Notes: a model not told the origin generated them from the letters alone. A DNA stretch of 64,000 nt from Mesodorylaimus sp. YZB2_4 (GCA_030248295.1 JASANH010000306.1:19668-83667); one strand, 5' to 3'; shown: positions 13,003 to 24,443, counted from the first letter of the stretch. Numbers and translations: made by a program.

Positions 13003-13726
13003 ATGAATTCGGTTGTTCTGGGCGCTATTTAACTTATTATCGGTCTAGTGTTTGCGGCATGTACTGTATGCTAGATGCGCTTTTACACCGTTTCAGTGTG
13101 ACCTTATTGCTTTTTCTGAAGGGTAAAACTAGTGAATTATTAAAAAAGTATCGTTGTGCAACTATCTCAGGAAAGACGTGTGTTCTTGTGAAAAGTACGG
13201 CAGTCCGCACGACGATGTAGTAACACATAACAACGAGCGCATCGAGGCAATGGTGGCTTTGAAACTTGTTGACGTTTTCGAAAAGTTAATCAAATTTGAC
13301 GCAGTCTTCATTGATGAAGGGTTGGTTAGTACTTACTCGCAACAGTTTTTTATTTTAGTTTTTTCCAGACATGCTTTCGGCGACCTTGCTACTACAGCCG
13401 AAGCATTGGCCAATCGCGAGGTACTCGTCGTGATTGCTGGTCTGGACCAAGGTTCCTTTCGGCAAGGAATGGTCTCGATGCTCGATTTAATCCTATTGGC
13501 TGGGAGGGTGGAGAAGTTGAGCGCACTTTGCGAGCGGTGTAAACAAGAGGCAGCTTTCACTCATAATAAAGACAATAGTCCGACGAGTAACAATAGAAGC
13601 CAGGGTTTTGAACCTTTATGTAGATTTTGTTATTTTAAAAAATGTCCGTGTGAACAAATGTTTGCACCTGATTCTTATAATGTACAAGAATCTTCATCTT
13701 TAGATGAGCCTTTTCTGGTAGTTTAG
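13003..13726 (+). pseudogene. Thymidine kinase 1-like gene, damaged
   Basis: The product resembles cytosolic thymidine kinase, which phosphorylates thymidine with ATP in nucleotide salvage. An ATG at 13003 opens a short exon ending LIIGLVFA at 13056. The next block (13122-13320) starts GKTSELLKK, so together they give a Walker A loop of the TK1 type. FIDEG, the catalytic DEG motif, falls at the end of that exon. A 48-nt intron (13321-13368) interrupts the segment. Exon 3 (13369-13726) aligns in order with TK1: FGDLATTAEALANR, VVIAGLD, LSALCERCKQEAAFT, and the second zinc CxxC in LCRFCYFKK. Damage is clear: an in-frame TAA before LIIG, and a one-base shift in an A run near 13190. The first intron would need a GC-AG junction, and the 48-nt intron has a weak GTTGGT donor. 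It could be a real gene with sequencing errors; I favour a pseudogene. Confidence 0.62.
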
Positions 13727-14010
13727 CTGGATAGGAAGAATACGTTTTTATTTCTTCATATCTGTGTATTAAGCTTCAGTTTGTGCTTATACTTAAGCGC
13801 TTAATTAGATAGAAGCAAAATACTTTTTAACACACTTTGTGATACATTTTTTAACCAGTGAGAATTAGTGTCGGTATTTACATACAATGAATGCGTATAA
13901 CCCATTTGCAACTACCTAATAGGATTGCAATGTGTCAAGGGGTAAAATTAAGTTAAAATATTCCATTAGTATAAGGGCGCACATCTTTTTTGTTTAAATA
14001 TTTTTCTTTT

Positions 14011-14376
14011 TCAGTGTCTGATCTCTACAAGGCTTTCTTTATCGAAGTCCTTGTACCAGGGTTCAAATTTCGTTTTATGAAATGTGACCAATGGTTTGCG
14101 AGCCATGAGCACATTTTCCAGACATTTGTCGTAATGTGTGAGTAATTTTACTAGTGTAAATACGGACTTCATTTTATTCATCAAATTTGAATTGCCAGTC
14201 GTCTCGGAAATTTCTTTCATGATTGCCCAATTTGTCTTCATCTCGTCCTCAGGGATTTGGCCACACAATACGGACGACAAATAAGAGTTCTCCTCATGGT
14301 CGTCCTGTAATATAAATTTTTTATTAGGGCCTGGTGTAAAAAGAAATAAAAACGACATCACATTTTCTTGAGCCAT
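14011..14376 (-). CDS. Hypothetical protein, 121 aa
   Basis: A clean ATG-initiated frame encodes a mixed-charge protein with alternating hydrophobic positions, for example NWAIMKEI and MKSVFTLVKLLTHYDKCLENV. This suggests helices. No signal peptide, transmembrane segment or known motif is visible. Composition is coding-like and it does not overlap a better candidate. It may be a single exon of a longer gene, since the upstream minus-strand sequence is AT-rich and has no obvious promoter. Confidence 0.35.
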   Translation of the reverse strand: MAQENVMSFLFLFTPGPNKKFILQDDHEENSYLSSVLCGQIPEDEMKTNWAIMKEISETTGNSNLMNKMKSVFTLVKLLTHYDKCLENVLMARKPLVTFHKTKFEPWYKDFDKESLVEIRH

Positions 14377-14636
14377 TATCCATTTGAATTGGTCAATCCT
14401 TATAACGCCTCGTTTGTAGAGTTATTTTATGACCCGTTTACCTTGTTGTAGGCATTCTTGGAAATGGTACAGTTGGTTCTCTTATGGAACGAGTTCGAGA
14501 CGAGCATGGAATTGCGATTAACGACCAGCATTGGATAGTGGAGGTATATGGTGGAGGAAGAGCCTTCGATTTTGTGGAACATGTGGTCGGGGCAGCTGGA
14601 TCTGCAGACAGAGAGGACGAGTAATACAGTGAAGAC

Positions 14637-15600
14637 TTGACCTTGGAGAGCAACCTGAAGACCGGCAGTGGACCTTTGAGAAAAACAAAGAAAGAGATGG
14701 TGGAGTTCTACAATGCAGGTCGGGAATACCAAGGATCGCACGGAAAGCGAGGGCGACCTGCGAAAGGCTCAAGACGGAAGACATTTGCGTCTGTACAAGA
14801 GCAATATCGTGGTGTTTCGGAGGCCCAATTTTCGCGGTTCAAGAAGCAAGTGGCGAATGGCGGTAAAAGGGCTGATAAGTGGCAACGTGTTGATGCCATT
14901 GTGACGGAGCGGTTTGAGAGAGCAAGGACCGGTATGCTGCCTGTCCATGAAACCGACTTGCGACAGTGGGCAGTGGACGCAGCATCAACTATTGGCTTAT
15001 TATCGCCAGTCAGCCGTCGGTGGGTCTCCAATTAGCAGAGACGGCACGACGTCATATCAAGAAAAGTTAGTAAAGTCTGGGCAGCGTCAAAGTTACAAAG
15101 GGTGGCCGAAACTGGAACAGCAGCAGCAGTGTTTCGACAGCAAGTGTTAGGAAAATTGGGCCACTATGATCCAAGGATGGTGCTAAACACCGATCAAAGT
15201 GGCTTTCAATTCGAGTACTACAGCGAGCGTACCCTTTCACACAAGGGCGAACATGCAACACCAATCGCTATCAAGTCGATGGCCAAAACGACCCACTCCT
15301 ACACAATAATGCCCACATTGAGCCTGACTGGCCAGCTGCAGTCGCCATTATTTTTGGTCACCCAAGAAGTCGGCGGGAAGATGGGCCCAGTGGTGAAGGA
15401 GACGTACTTTCGACCATCTAATGTGAGCTGCTGCTGTCAGCTGCTCGCGGTCTGGATAATGCCAGACCAGTCACATCGATTTCTACGTCTCCAATGTTTT
15501 GTCCCAAATCGTTACGAGCAACGCCTTGTTGATTCTCGACTCTTGGGTTGGACAACAGCAGCAGGGTAGCTTCGGGAGCCTGGGTGAATTAGGCGTTGAG
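14637..15600 (+). pseudogene. pogo/Tc1-mariner-like DDE transposase relic
   Basis: One frame runs from 14637 to 15569, interrupted by a single TAG at 15033-15035. The N-terminal half has a GRPAKG basic motif and, across the stop, a CENP-B-like helix-turn-helix (RWVSN, stop, QRRHDVISRKVSK). The catalytic core begins with VLNTDQSGF, where D is the first acidic residue of the IS630/Tc1/pogo DDE triad. It continues through TLSHKGE and SYTIMPTLSLTGQL, typical of this group. The second catalytic aspartate appears in another frame as LLILDSW (D codon at 15538-15540), showing a frameshift after about 15430. The third acidic residue is not convincingly visible. The element is inactive, and I could not find terminal inverted repeats around it. 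Confidence 0.6.
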
Positions 15601-15719
15601 GTCGAAGAATTGCAAGCATAAGGTATTTATTCGATGTCCATATTGTCAAGTGGATTTGTGTTTCCACAAATATTTTTTGCAATATCACGATCATTTGGAA
15701 GCCCCCACGAGCGTGTTCG

Positions 15720-16490
15720 ATTGGAGTTGGGTGTGATCATTGGTCTCGATGTTAGTGTTTTTGTTTTATTTCCGTTTTTGTTGTGGGGTTGATGTTTTTG
15801 TTGATGTGAATTGCATTCTTGTTAGCTCACCACTATGGACGAGAGGAGGGGGACAGGCTAAATCAGTGTCAGAGTTATCTGTTTGATCTACTTCGCTTCA
15901 CCGAACATCCCTTACTCACACTAGCATGGATAACGCGATCACATAAATCGATCAACTTTCCTGGGAGGAGGGTCACGTAGATCCCAGGATGAATCACAAG
16001 ACACAGAATCTGCGCTAGATTTAACTGTGATAACAGGTATCTTCAATCTCTCCTTTTTATTCTCTTCTCCCTTGATCCTCTCTTCTTCCTTCTTTTCCGC
16101 TTCCCTCCTGGTTTTCAGCTCGTTTGGATCAAAATCCCGCTTTAGGTTACCTGAAAATGTGTAGCGAATAGCTCACGCCTGACATCTGGCCCCGCATTTC
16201 CTATCTTGCTTATTTCTCAGTAAGAAAGTATTGTGTCTCGCTAAATACGCAATTTCTTGCTAAGATCTTAGTAGGAGAAATTTTTTAAGAAGGTAATAAT
16301 TCTTAGTACAGCAATTATTCTCACTAAGCTTGCTGAAATCTTGGTACGCTTGGAGTAACTTTGTTCACTCTTGCTGAGATCTTACTAAAATAACTGAGTT
16401 TGAACTAGGTGGCAAACGGCTCATTGAGGCAATCGACTTATACAGGCTGCTCTATGACTGAGAGAAAAGCAAGAAAGAGCAACAACAAAC
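15720..16490. other. No gene; degenerate short repeats
   Basis: Between about 16190 and 16390, variants of CTTGCTNAGATCTTA recur several times, some of them self-complementary around AGATCT. The remainder shows no coding or structural signal that I can support. Confidence 0.35.
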
Positions 16491-16494
16491 TTGA

Positions 16495-18820
16495 CTAATT
16501 GTGTTCGTAAGTCATACACTCATCAGAAATCATAAAAGGAGTTTTCAAAACGCGAATACATCTGTTTACAAAGCTTTCGAATACCAAAATACACAATTCA
16601 GCCTTTGGTTCAACGATGATAAAAAAGTTCCCATATGGGCGTTCACTGTGCACAAAATTTTTGTCCCATAAGGACACGATTAATAGCAAAGATGGCTTAG
16701 GAATATCGTCTACCAAATAAGGAACAACATCCAGTCTTTTTCCTAACGTTAAGGCATAAAATTTCTAATCAATCTATAAAATTTTGCAAATCATAAAATA
16801 AACGTTTTTTCCATCAACAATAAACTTCCCCAACGACGTGCACCATTTCGAGGTAATTTCATCCGACTGAGGCCAGATCAAGGTGGACTTGATTTTGATT
16901 TTTGAACAGCAAGAAACTTCAGATATATTGACATCGAGGAACATTGCAGAAATTTGTGACTATTCTGCAGCTGAGAAATTTCCTGGTATTTGCTTTTGAA
17001 GTAGCTTGATTGCACCAACTTTTCCAAAATCCATTCCATTTTTTTCTTTGCAAATAGTTTTTACAAGGTCGATAAAAGAAAAATCAACTGGAAAAAAGCA
17101 AAGAAATTACGCCCGTGCAGAAATCGAGGGGTTTCCCTTCTTACCGGGTCCACCTCCAATATTTCTCACCCAATCAGCGATAAATTTTTCTCCTCCAAAT
17201 CGCCTTGATACTTGTTGAATTGTGCCGTGGGAGCTCGTAACCATATATGTAATCATACAGTTGAACCCCTCAAACGCGAAAGCTGAATAATTGTGGAGTG
17301 GTCCAAGGAATCTCACAAATCGAGAAAGGTGCCGAGTTGCATGAGCATTGTACGTTTGCCCGTCATCGCCAAAAAAAGATGGTAGTAGCTGCTGCCAAAC
17401 AGACACCAGATGATCAACTTCACTCAACGTTTCGATCAGAATACAGTCGGAGTTAAGTCGGCGTGCAATTTCATTGTAAATTATCAGCCAATGGAAAAAA
17501 TCGCTCGCTTTTTGTATAGCCGATGCACGTGAAACTAAATGATCTGAAAAATATTTTTATTACGCTTTTTTAAAAATTTTCTGTCAGACAGCTGGAATTG
17601 CCCTTCATACTTTCCCTAAGTCACACTACTGTCCCACCAAGATAATCAGATCAGAGCTCTTAAAATTACTAACACCGCTAGAAAACCATTTATACTGGCC
17701 CTTCACTGCTGGTATGAGTCCATAAAACAGCAGGTTCTTCATCTCTGAAGCCTTGAAGTACGATACATTGCTGAGGGAAGGAATCGTTAGAGAGAAATCC
17801 GCGGGAAATCGAATCCCATTCAAAATTTCATCAACTTTGGTCATATTTCGTCCTTTCCCCAAAGACCAGCTATTACCAAATCCTGGAAACATCGATTATT
17901 CACAGCCTCGCCAGCACATAAAAGAATCACTGAACTTACCAAAAAGACTTTCCAAAATCGGCTTGAAAACTCCCTTGTACGCCTGGTGCATAAAGTCGAG
18001 TGGGTTTTGGCAAAAAGGATCAATGGCTAATTCACGCAGAACGGATAGTCCCTTGATTCCAAAACGTTCCCCATCGTGCTGCCCGTTAGCGATCTATGAG
18101 TGAACGTCTTTCTAAAACCGAGAATCCTTTTCCACGATCGATTTGTGAAATGGCCAAACACGGCGCCCATTCAGAGATTCACTTTCTTCAAAGCAGTCCA
18201 TGCACCCGAAACGTCCTGTTTTAATGGAAAAGACTGTAAGCCAAGGTTGAAAGATTTCACTGGCCGAACTTACCATTAAACTGAACAACATTCCAAATCG
18301 ATGCACGGGCTGGTAAATCAAAAATGGTCGCCAGTACGCGAACAAAAACCGTGTAAGATTTTCCGCAGATACTTGCCACGAATCCAAGTGTCGCCAAATA
18401 TTTTAGTTCACGCAAGCTCTCCTAAATGGTGTAACAGTTAAATGTCTTGCAAGACTCCCAAGAAAAACTAATACCTGCACGAATTTGACCCAACATGGTT
18501 TTGTTTCGCTTTGCCACAATTCCAACAGCAACGCATTTTTGAAAAACGTTCTGATTACTCGAGGCAATTCCACAACGATACCTAGCAGAGGCCAAAACGA
18601 TCCGATTTTGCCTTCGTAATTTTCGCGCCATCAGTATTGATCACCAGATGTAAAGTCCATGATGAGCCTTTGGGATTCGGATACACAGATCGATACAGTT
18701 CCCCAGTCAATAAATCGGTAAGTATACGACCATCGGCAGCTGCCTCAAATGAAACAGTTAGATTTCCATAATTTTTGAGCCATAAACCACCTCTCCTCGG
18801 AACGGTTTTCGGTTTGCTCA
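16495..18820 (-). pseudogene. CACTA/EnSpm-type transposase, multi-exon
   Basis: Minus-strand exons can be placed at 18820-18475, 18421-18274, 18215-17940, 17882 to about 17640, 17543-17145 and 17087-16960, with a likely further exon at 16716-16495. Most junctions are GT-AG and in phase. Diagnostic blocks appear in the order seen in CACTA transposases: LHLVINTDGAKITKAKSD (first DG), GRFGCMDCFEE, DPFCQNPLDFMHQAYKGV (the DxMH-type block), FKASEMKNLLFYG, then TYNAHATRHLSRF and HNYSAFAFEGFN, which match the DUF4218-type C-terminal domain. Damage: one base is lost after AKSD where the family has FWP, and two in-frame TAGs lie near 18117 and 18097. The 5' exons are missing because the upstream intron is cut by the 18S junction at about 18843. 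CACTA terminal repeats were not found. Confidence 0.65.
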
Positions 18821-18843
18821 CTTATATGTAAAGATTGTATAAA

Positions 18844-19985
18844 TACCTTGTTGATCCTGCCAGTAGTCATATGCTTGTCTCAAAGATTAAGCCATGCATG
18901 TCTAAGCACATGCCTTAATACAATGAAGCTGCGAATAGCTTATTACAACAGCCACCGTTTACTAGAAAATCGTTATCCTACTTGGATAACTGTGGCAATT
19001 CTAGAGCTAATACATGCAAAAAAGCTCTGCCCGCAAGGAACGAGCGCATTTATTAGAATAAAAACCAATCGGGTTCCGGCCCGTAATTTGGTGAATCTGA
19101 ATAACTTTGCCAATCGCACAGTCCTAGTACTGGCGATGTATCTTTCAAGTGTCCGCCTTATCAACTTTCGATGGTAGGTTATACGCATGCCATGGTAGTA
19201 ACGGGTAACGGAGAATAAGGGTTCGACTCCGGAGAGGGAGCCTGAGAAACGGCTACCACATCCAAGGAAGGCAGCAGGCGCGCAAATTACCCACTTCCAG
19301 TACGGAGAGGTAGTGACGAAAAATAACTAGACAGTCCTCTTCGAGGTCTGTCATCAGAATGGGTACAATTTAAATCCTTCATTGAGGATCTATTGGAGGG
19401 CAAGTCTGGTGCCAGCAGCCGCAGTAATTCCAGCTCTAATAGCGTATATTAAAGTTGTTGCGGTTAAAACGCTCGTAGTTGGATCTGCGGCCTCGGAGAA
19501 CGGTCCCCCGAAAGGGTGGTAACTGTCTCTCTTAGCCTGAATTCGAGTCGTCTCTAGGTGCTCTTTACCGAGTGCTTGAAGTGACTAGAACGTTTACTTT
19601 GAAAAAATTAGAGTGCTTAAAGCAGGCGAAATAGCTTGAATAAGGTGCATGGAATAATGGAATAGGACCTCAGTTCTATTTTGTTGGTTTTCGGAACCTG
19701 AGGTTATGATTAAGAGGAACAGACGGGGGCATTCGTATTCCGGCGCTAGAGGTGAAATTCTTAGACCGCCGGAAGATGGACAACTGCGAAAGCATTTGCC
19801 AAGAATGTTTTCATTAATCAAGAACGAAAGTTAGAGGTTCGAAGGCTATCAGATACCGCCCTAGTTCTAACCGTAAACGATGACAACCAGCGATTAATCG
19901 GCGTTAATATATGACCCGATTAGCAGCTTCCGGGAAACCAAAGTTTTTCGTTTCAGGGGGAAGTATGGTTGCAAAGCTGAAACTT
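18844..19985 (+). rRNA. 18S rRNA, 5' two-thirds, probably a pseudogene
   Basis: The sequence opens with TACCTTGTTGATCCTGCC, the 5' end of eukaryotic small-subunit rRNA (canonical TACCTGGTTGATCC). It runs colinearly through GGCAATTCTAGAGC, the 530-loop region, AACGCTCGTAGTTGGAT and GGTGAAATTCTTAGACC to GTATGGTTGCAAAGCTGAAACTT. It stops exactly where AAAGGAATTGACGG should follow. Base changes sit at near-universal positions: G to T in the 5' end, GCCGCAGTAATTCC instead of GCCGCGGTAATTCC in the 530 loop, and GCGAATAGCTTATTACAA for GCGAATGGCTCATTA. These and the truncation argue for a pseudogene or a dispersed rDNA fragment. Overall the type is metazoan and nematode-like. Confidence 0.85.
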
Positions 19986-20020
19986 GGTTGCAAAGCTGAA
20001 ACTGGGATGCAAAGCTAAAA
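19967..20020 (+). repeat. Triplicated 18-nt motif at the 18S break
   Basis: The unit GGTTGCAAAGCTGAAACT appears at 19967, again at 19986, and in a degraded form (GGGATGCAAAGCTAAAA) at 20004. The first copy is genuine 18S sequence; the next two replace the expected AAAGGAATTGACGG continuation. Slippage or microhomology-driven joining at the breakpoint would explain it. Confidence 0.85.
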
Positions 20021-20690
20021 ATTTGGCTGGTGAAACTTTCGGAGTTCAGCATGTCCCTCGCTGATTGCCTCCTCGGGGCGCAACTGGTAACACGAGAAGC
20101 TACGAAATCAGCTCTGGCTAGTAGTAGTTGAGTGGCTAAATATCAGCAGGGTTATTAGTATGGATTCCATTCATGCGTGGTCGATGGTTCCACGTGTGAC
20201 GGCGTTCGCATTCATATATATATACAGTAAATTCGATAAGAGGTGTCAGAATTAAGCCCGGCTCGACTAACTGAGCACGGGTAGGATAGCAGTCATCGAA
20301 GATCTGATGACCGTATCCGAGTTCGCCAATATGGAGGAGATGGATTTAGAACCCCTTTCCCAGTAGGGGGGTCAGCGTAATGTACCCCCTGCAAAGGGGG
20401 GATTCAATATCGATCTTCGGATCGATATATATTAAAATCCATCGAAGAAACCTCTGGCGAACCCGAAAGTCCGACGTTGTATCGGTCTTGCACGAGTAGG
20501 TCTGATGGCGATTCGCAGGCTTAACCGCCGGGCTCGCGTCTCAGATTGAATTGCAGGTACACGAAAAGTGGTGCTGGGTGAGAGGATACTGCTAATCAGC
20601 GACTTGTGGCGGGGTCGTGTAAGGGAGCTGTCCCCTGACTAGTAGTAGCGGGGGTCGCTCGCTTAAAACCATATTCTACCATTTTGTTCG
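20021..20690 (+). other. Hairpin-rich sequence of unknown nature
   Basis: This GC-richer stretch is unlike the AT-rich flanks and is not recognisable as 18S, 5.8S or 28S. It contains several compact inverted repeats: CCCGGCTC with GAGCACGGG (20257-20281), GTCATC with GATGAC (20292-20311), CCCCCT with a purine-rich partner (20385-20401), and a perfect 9-bp stem capped by TTCG (20407-20428). No long open frame crosses it. It could be spacer rDNA, an intron-like insertion or an unrelated structured RNA. I looked for group I intron core elements and did not find a convincing P7 pairing. Confidence 0.4.
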
Positions 20691-22760
20691 CCTGCGCTAA
20701 ACCCTATTTTACTTTTCTGATCAATTCGAAACCATACTTTACCCATCTTGAACCATATTTCACCCATCTAAAACAATATTTTACCATTGCAGTCCGTCCC
20801 CCGAACTTTTAAATCTAGTCCATTCTAGCTAAAGGCTTAGGCCGAATCCCGCCCATCCTAGCCTTAGCCCTAGGCTGAGATCAAGCCTAAGCCTGAGCCT
20901 ATTTGAGGACAAAGTGTCAAACAGGCCCTCTTAAAAATTATTTCCAAAAACCATTTTTCTGTTCTCTTCAATGACAATGTTCTCAGTCCATTTTTACTGT
21001 TACTGTTACAGCGTAAGTAAATACAGCGCGGGACGTTAGAGAGACAACTCAGAATTGCGACATTAGCCCAGGACCCAAGCCAGCCTTCTAATTCAAATTT
21101 GGCAAAGAGATAATCAAAGCAATTAAGTCTCATATAGGCGAATCAATCTACAGTTTGGTTCCAGCTAGGTATGCTAGATAAGAAGCTCCATGATTGTTCA
21201 TCAATCCACAATTCCCGCGTAAATAGAGTTCCTCTTGCGTAATGTTAGCAGGCAGACATCAGGAGGTGGCTTTAAGAAGCCTCAGATATGTGAGGCTATA
21301 AAAAGTCTCGAGAGATAAAAAAGTCTGAATGACTGAACAGTATGAGTCAACTTACCTTTGATGGTAGTAAATCCTAATAAAAGGTAGGTACTAAGCCCCA
21401 TGTATATAATAAAAAAAAGTAAGGGATATGGGGTGAGTTACGCGGGGTGAACAGTGGGTTGAAAACGTCTCGGAAAAGCAGTCGAAAAAGTGGCTACAAG
21501 AAGGCCTCAAAAAAAGCAATGATCACATTGATCAGATTGAGGAGCCATGCGAGACGGAGACTCCGCGAAAGCTAATCTATGCAAGTTGATCAGCCCATAT
21601 ATCTATAAGCACATAAATAAATTAGAGTTCCAAAACAGTGTGAATCAATGATAACCAAGGACAGCTGGTGCCCTGTATGCTTAAGCTACTTGGAGAACCT
21701 GATAGGTGTAATGAAGATTAGCTCGCCTTGATCTATTCTTAGAATTAGTAAGATAAACAGCAGATTCCAGTGAAAGCGAGAAAGCTGCGCTTTTAGTTCG
21801 CGCCGTATACTATTATTATAAGGCCCGAACTAAAAGGGCAGTTTTTTGCGTTATAATAATGATGCCGCATGCTCATAAAACACAAAGGAGCTCAGTCAAC
21901 AGACTCCCAGCCTTATATTGGCCCCAGCCTAGCCCAATATATATCCTAGCCCAATATATGACTCACAGCCTTATATTGGGGAGCTCAGTCAACAATTTGC
22001 TTCTAGCTTGATATCCTGACTAGGCGATATAAATTTGTGCCGTTTGCAGGTAAAGATATATTTTTGGCTCGAATCGATTTGATTAAGGGTTCCTTAATAG
22101 GAGTAATGTCCGAATTGACTCGCATGATATAGGTTGACTCTTCACTGAGACCGCATATTCATTAAACATGGCGCTTGCACATAGATGAAATGCGCAGGCC
22201 AGCCAGGTAATATGGGTGCGCTCTTGACTGCAACTCCTAATTAAGAATAGTGCCTCTTGCTCAAGAAAAACATCTCGCAATCTCGCTGACACTACGATCT
22301 CACCCATGAGATTAGCCCATGCAATGAGCATGGTTTCCAGCCGCCAGCACGAGGAGCCTCTCATTGGGATTTTTGGCGACCATATTAGTTTTTTTGTTTT
22401 TCATATTGTTGTTTCACAATACACAATTTCACAATATGTTTGATGATACATAAGACTGCCACATTGAATACAAAATGTGCACGGGCGATAAAAAAAACAA
22501 ACTTAAAATCTTCTAACCAACTAACGATTGACAAATCTCTGACCAATTGACCAACCAATTATCAATTCTCTGAATTCTCGCCGAGATGTGAATTTATCCA
22601 TGGCAAAACGTGTAGAGAAGAGAATCTTCATATTCTGGCTACCACATATGTAATCAATCCACACCAAAGCTTGCAGATGATAGATTCACTCCAACTTCTC
22701 GCTTATAAGTCGAAGCAGTCAATCAATTTCTATCGCCTGGAAAAAGCTTTTTCATAAAGG
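20690..22760. other. Intergenic, with short repeats and one hairpin
   Basis: At 20665-20790 a degenerate AACCATATTTTACCCAT unit recurs about five times. At 20840-20905 CCTAGCC/TAAGCCT variants cluster. At 21890-21990 the phrase GCCTTATATTGG and the phrase GAGCTCAGTCAACA each occur twice. A perfect hairpin lies at 21790-21836 and is listed separately. No gene is visible; the minus-strand frame at 22083-22364 has no recognised motif. Confidence 0.4.
21790..21836. repeat. Perfect 11-bp inverted repeat, 25-nt loop
   Basis: CTTTTAGTTCG at 21790-21800 is matched by CGAACTAAAAG at 21826-21836, with an AT-rich loop. It could be the ends of a tiny foldback element or an RNA hairpin. Confidence 0.6.
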
Positions 22761-22761
22761 G

Positions 22762-24443
22762 TCAAACGCGAGTCGTAAATTCATTTTCATACACGACACC
22801 CCAGTTTCGCTTTTCAAAGTGCTTCTTAACGAAATTGAAAAGTTCCGTCTTTTTTTCAAGAAGATGATCCAGCCCCTTTTCCTGAATTTTTTGTGCCACT
22901 CTATCTAATCTTAGTCTGAACTGCCTGTACTGCAGGAGATTGTGATATTTCCTCGCCTGTGTGCGGCGGAACTGTCCAATTTTATTAGACAACTGCGATC
23001 CTGGGTCCTTGGCGATCGCAGCGGCTGTTGGCAAAATGTCATCCGGCCCATTCAAATACTTGTCGATCAAGTATTTCTGTACGTTTCCATCTACGCCATC
23101 ATCGTCGTTATCCGCGTGCTGATCAAGCATAGTTGTATCTGCTTGGGCCAAACGATCCAAAATTGTGGCCCCGCGAATGCAATGCTGGGGCTGTGGATCG
23201 ATATAATTTGTCTTGGCAATCATAACCGAGTGGCCAATCAGCCCTGCAAATTCTTCTTGGTCATCCTGGGTATTTAGCGACTTTGATTGGGTTTCGGCGA
23301 TATGTCGAGCTTCACTTGATGTAATTCTGAAAGGGCTCGCCATTTGATTTAGAAATCGATCGCGGATGGCTGAAGGGTTTTTCAAATGCGATCGTTTGTT
23401 TAATGTGATGAAAAATGGTTCATCACCTTTTTTGGCCGGGCTGCGAAACAGTTCGAAATACGCCTCAAATAGCTTGGCGTCTTCTTGACTTAACGCTATT
23501 TGGTGTATCCCCTTTGTCTTGGCTGTTTTATGTTTGGCTAATCCGATTACAACCTTGTTATCCACCTTTGATCGATGTAGCCAATCATCGACTTGCAGAT
23601 TCTTGGCCACTTTGGGCCTCTGCAAATAAACAAGCTGCAGTTTTGCAACCAAATATCGTTGCAAGAATGAATGGTCGGCGCTTGAATTTCGCTCAGCCCG
23701 CGAAATGATTTCGTCAATTCTCTTTTTCACATCCCTGTTGTCGAACATTCTTCTTAGTGCCCCCAATGATCGTTTTTGTTTTCTCCGATATTTCTCCGCC
23801 GTTTTGCTCAGTTTCTCTTTGGCTATTATTTTGCCCGTCCTTTTTAGAATCCGATTCAATGACACCCGCGCCCGCTGCAGCATTTGTAGCGAGTTTCTGT
23901 TCCGAATATGACTGAATCCGATCAGCCAATCTAGAAAATTTGCTGCGGACGTGACAACGCGGCGCAATGTTTGGCCTTTCAGTTTACACGCTTCCATCGC
24001 ATGGACGAATGATAAAATACGGGTTATTGTCAAATTCTCAGCCAACTCTTCATCATTATTCAAATTTTGCAAAGGCAGCTCGTACTTTGAATAGATGTGA
24101 GCCAACATGCGAGCGACATATTCGGTTTCTTGATTTAAAATCGCCTCATTCATTTGTTGTTTCGTTTGGAATTGCTTGGAGCGTATTAATAGAGCCGTTT
24201 TTGAATCGATGCGTTTAAATAGGCCTTTCTGTTGTTCGATTAGTTTGCCACTTCCCTCGCTAAACTTTATGCCTTCTTTCGGATCGACGATCTTTGGGGG
24301 CCTCGCTTGCTTAAGCAACTGTTTCAATTCTTCATCACCATCATCGTCAGCTTGCGCCTCATTTACATCACCAGCTAAGCACGAAGAAGATGATGATGAC
24401 GACGTTGATGATGAGGTTGATGATAATCCGAATCGGGTATGTT
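22762..24443 (-). CDS. Tyrosine recombinase-like protein (Crypton-like)
   Basis: The open frame covers about 521 codons from a TTG at 24327 and extends open upstream to about 24517, with no ATG. A candidate acceptor (CATACAG) at 24444 suggests that it is a downstream exon. Numbering from the TTG codon, the N-terminal 200 residues are basic and helical, as in core-binding domains. The catalytic half carries an arginine in YLQRPKVAKNLQVDDW (R237), a basic beta-hairpin (AKHKTAKTKG), ITSSEARHIAET (R341), GLIGHSVM (H366) and a tyrosine in TNYIDPQ (Y375). This fits the R-K-R-H-Y order of tyrosine recombinases that cut and join DNA through a phosphotyrosine. The layout resembles invertebrate Crypton-type proteins. 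No disabling stop is seen within the frame. The upstream serine-rich stretch and acidic DDDGDEE lead in to the domain. Confidence 0.62.

Noticed and set aside
20021-20690. Group I intron after the 18S break
   Set aside because: The position would suit one, but I could not find a P7-type pairing or the conserved core words. Kept only as unexplained structured sequence.
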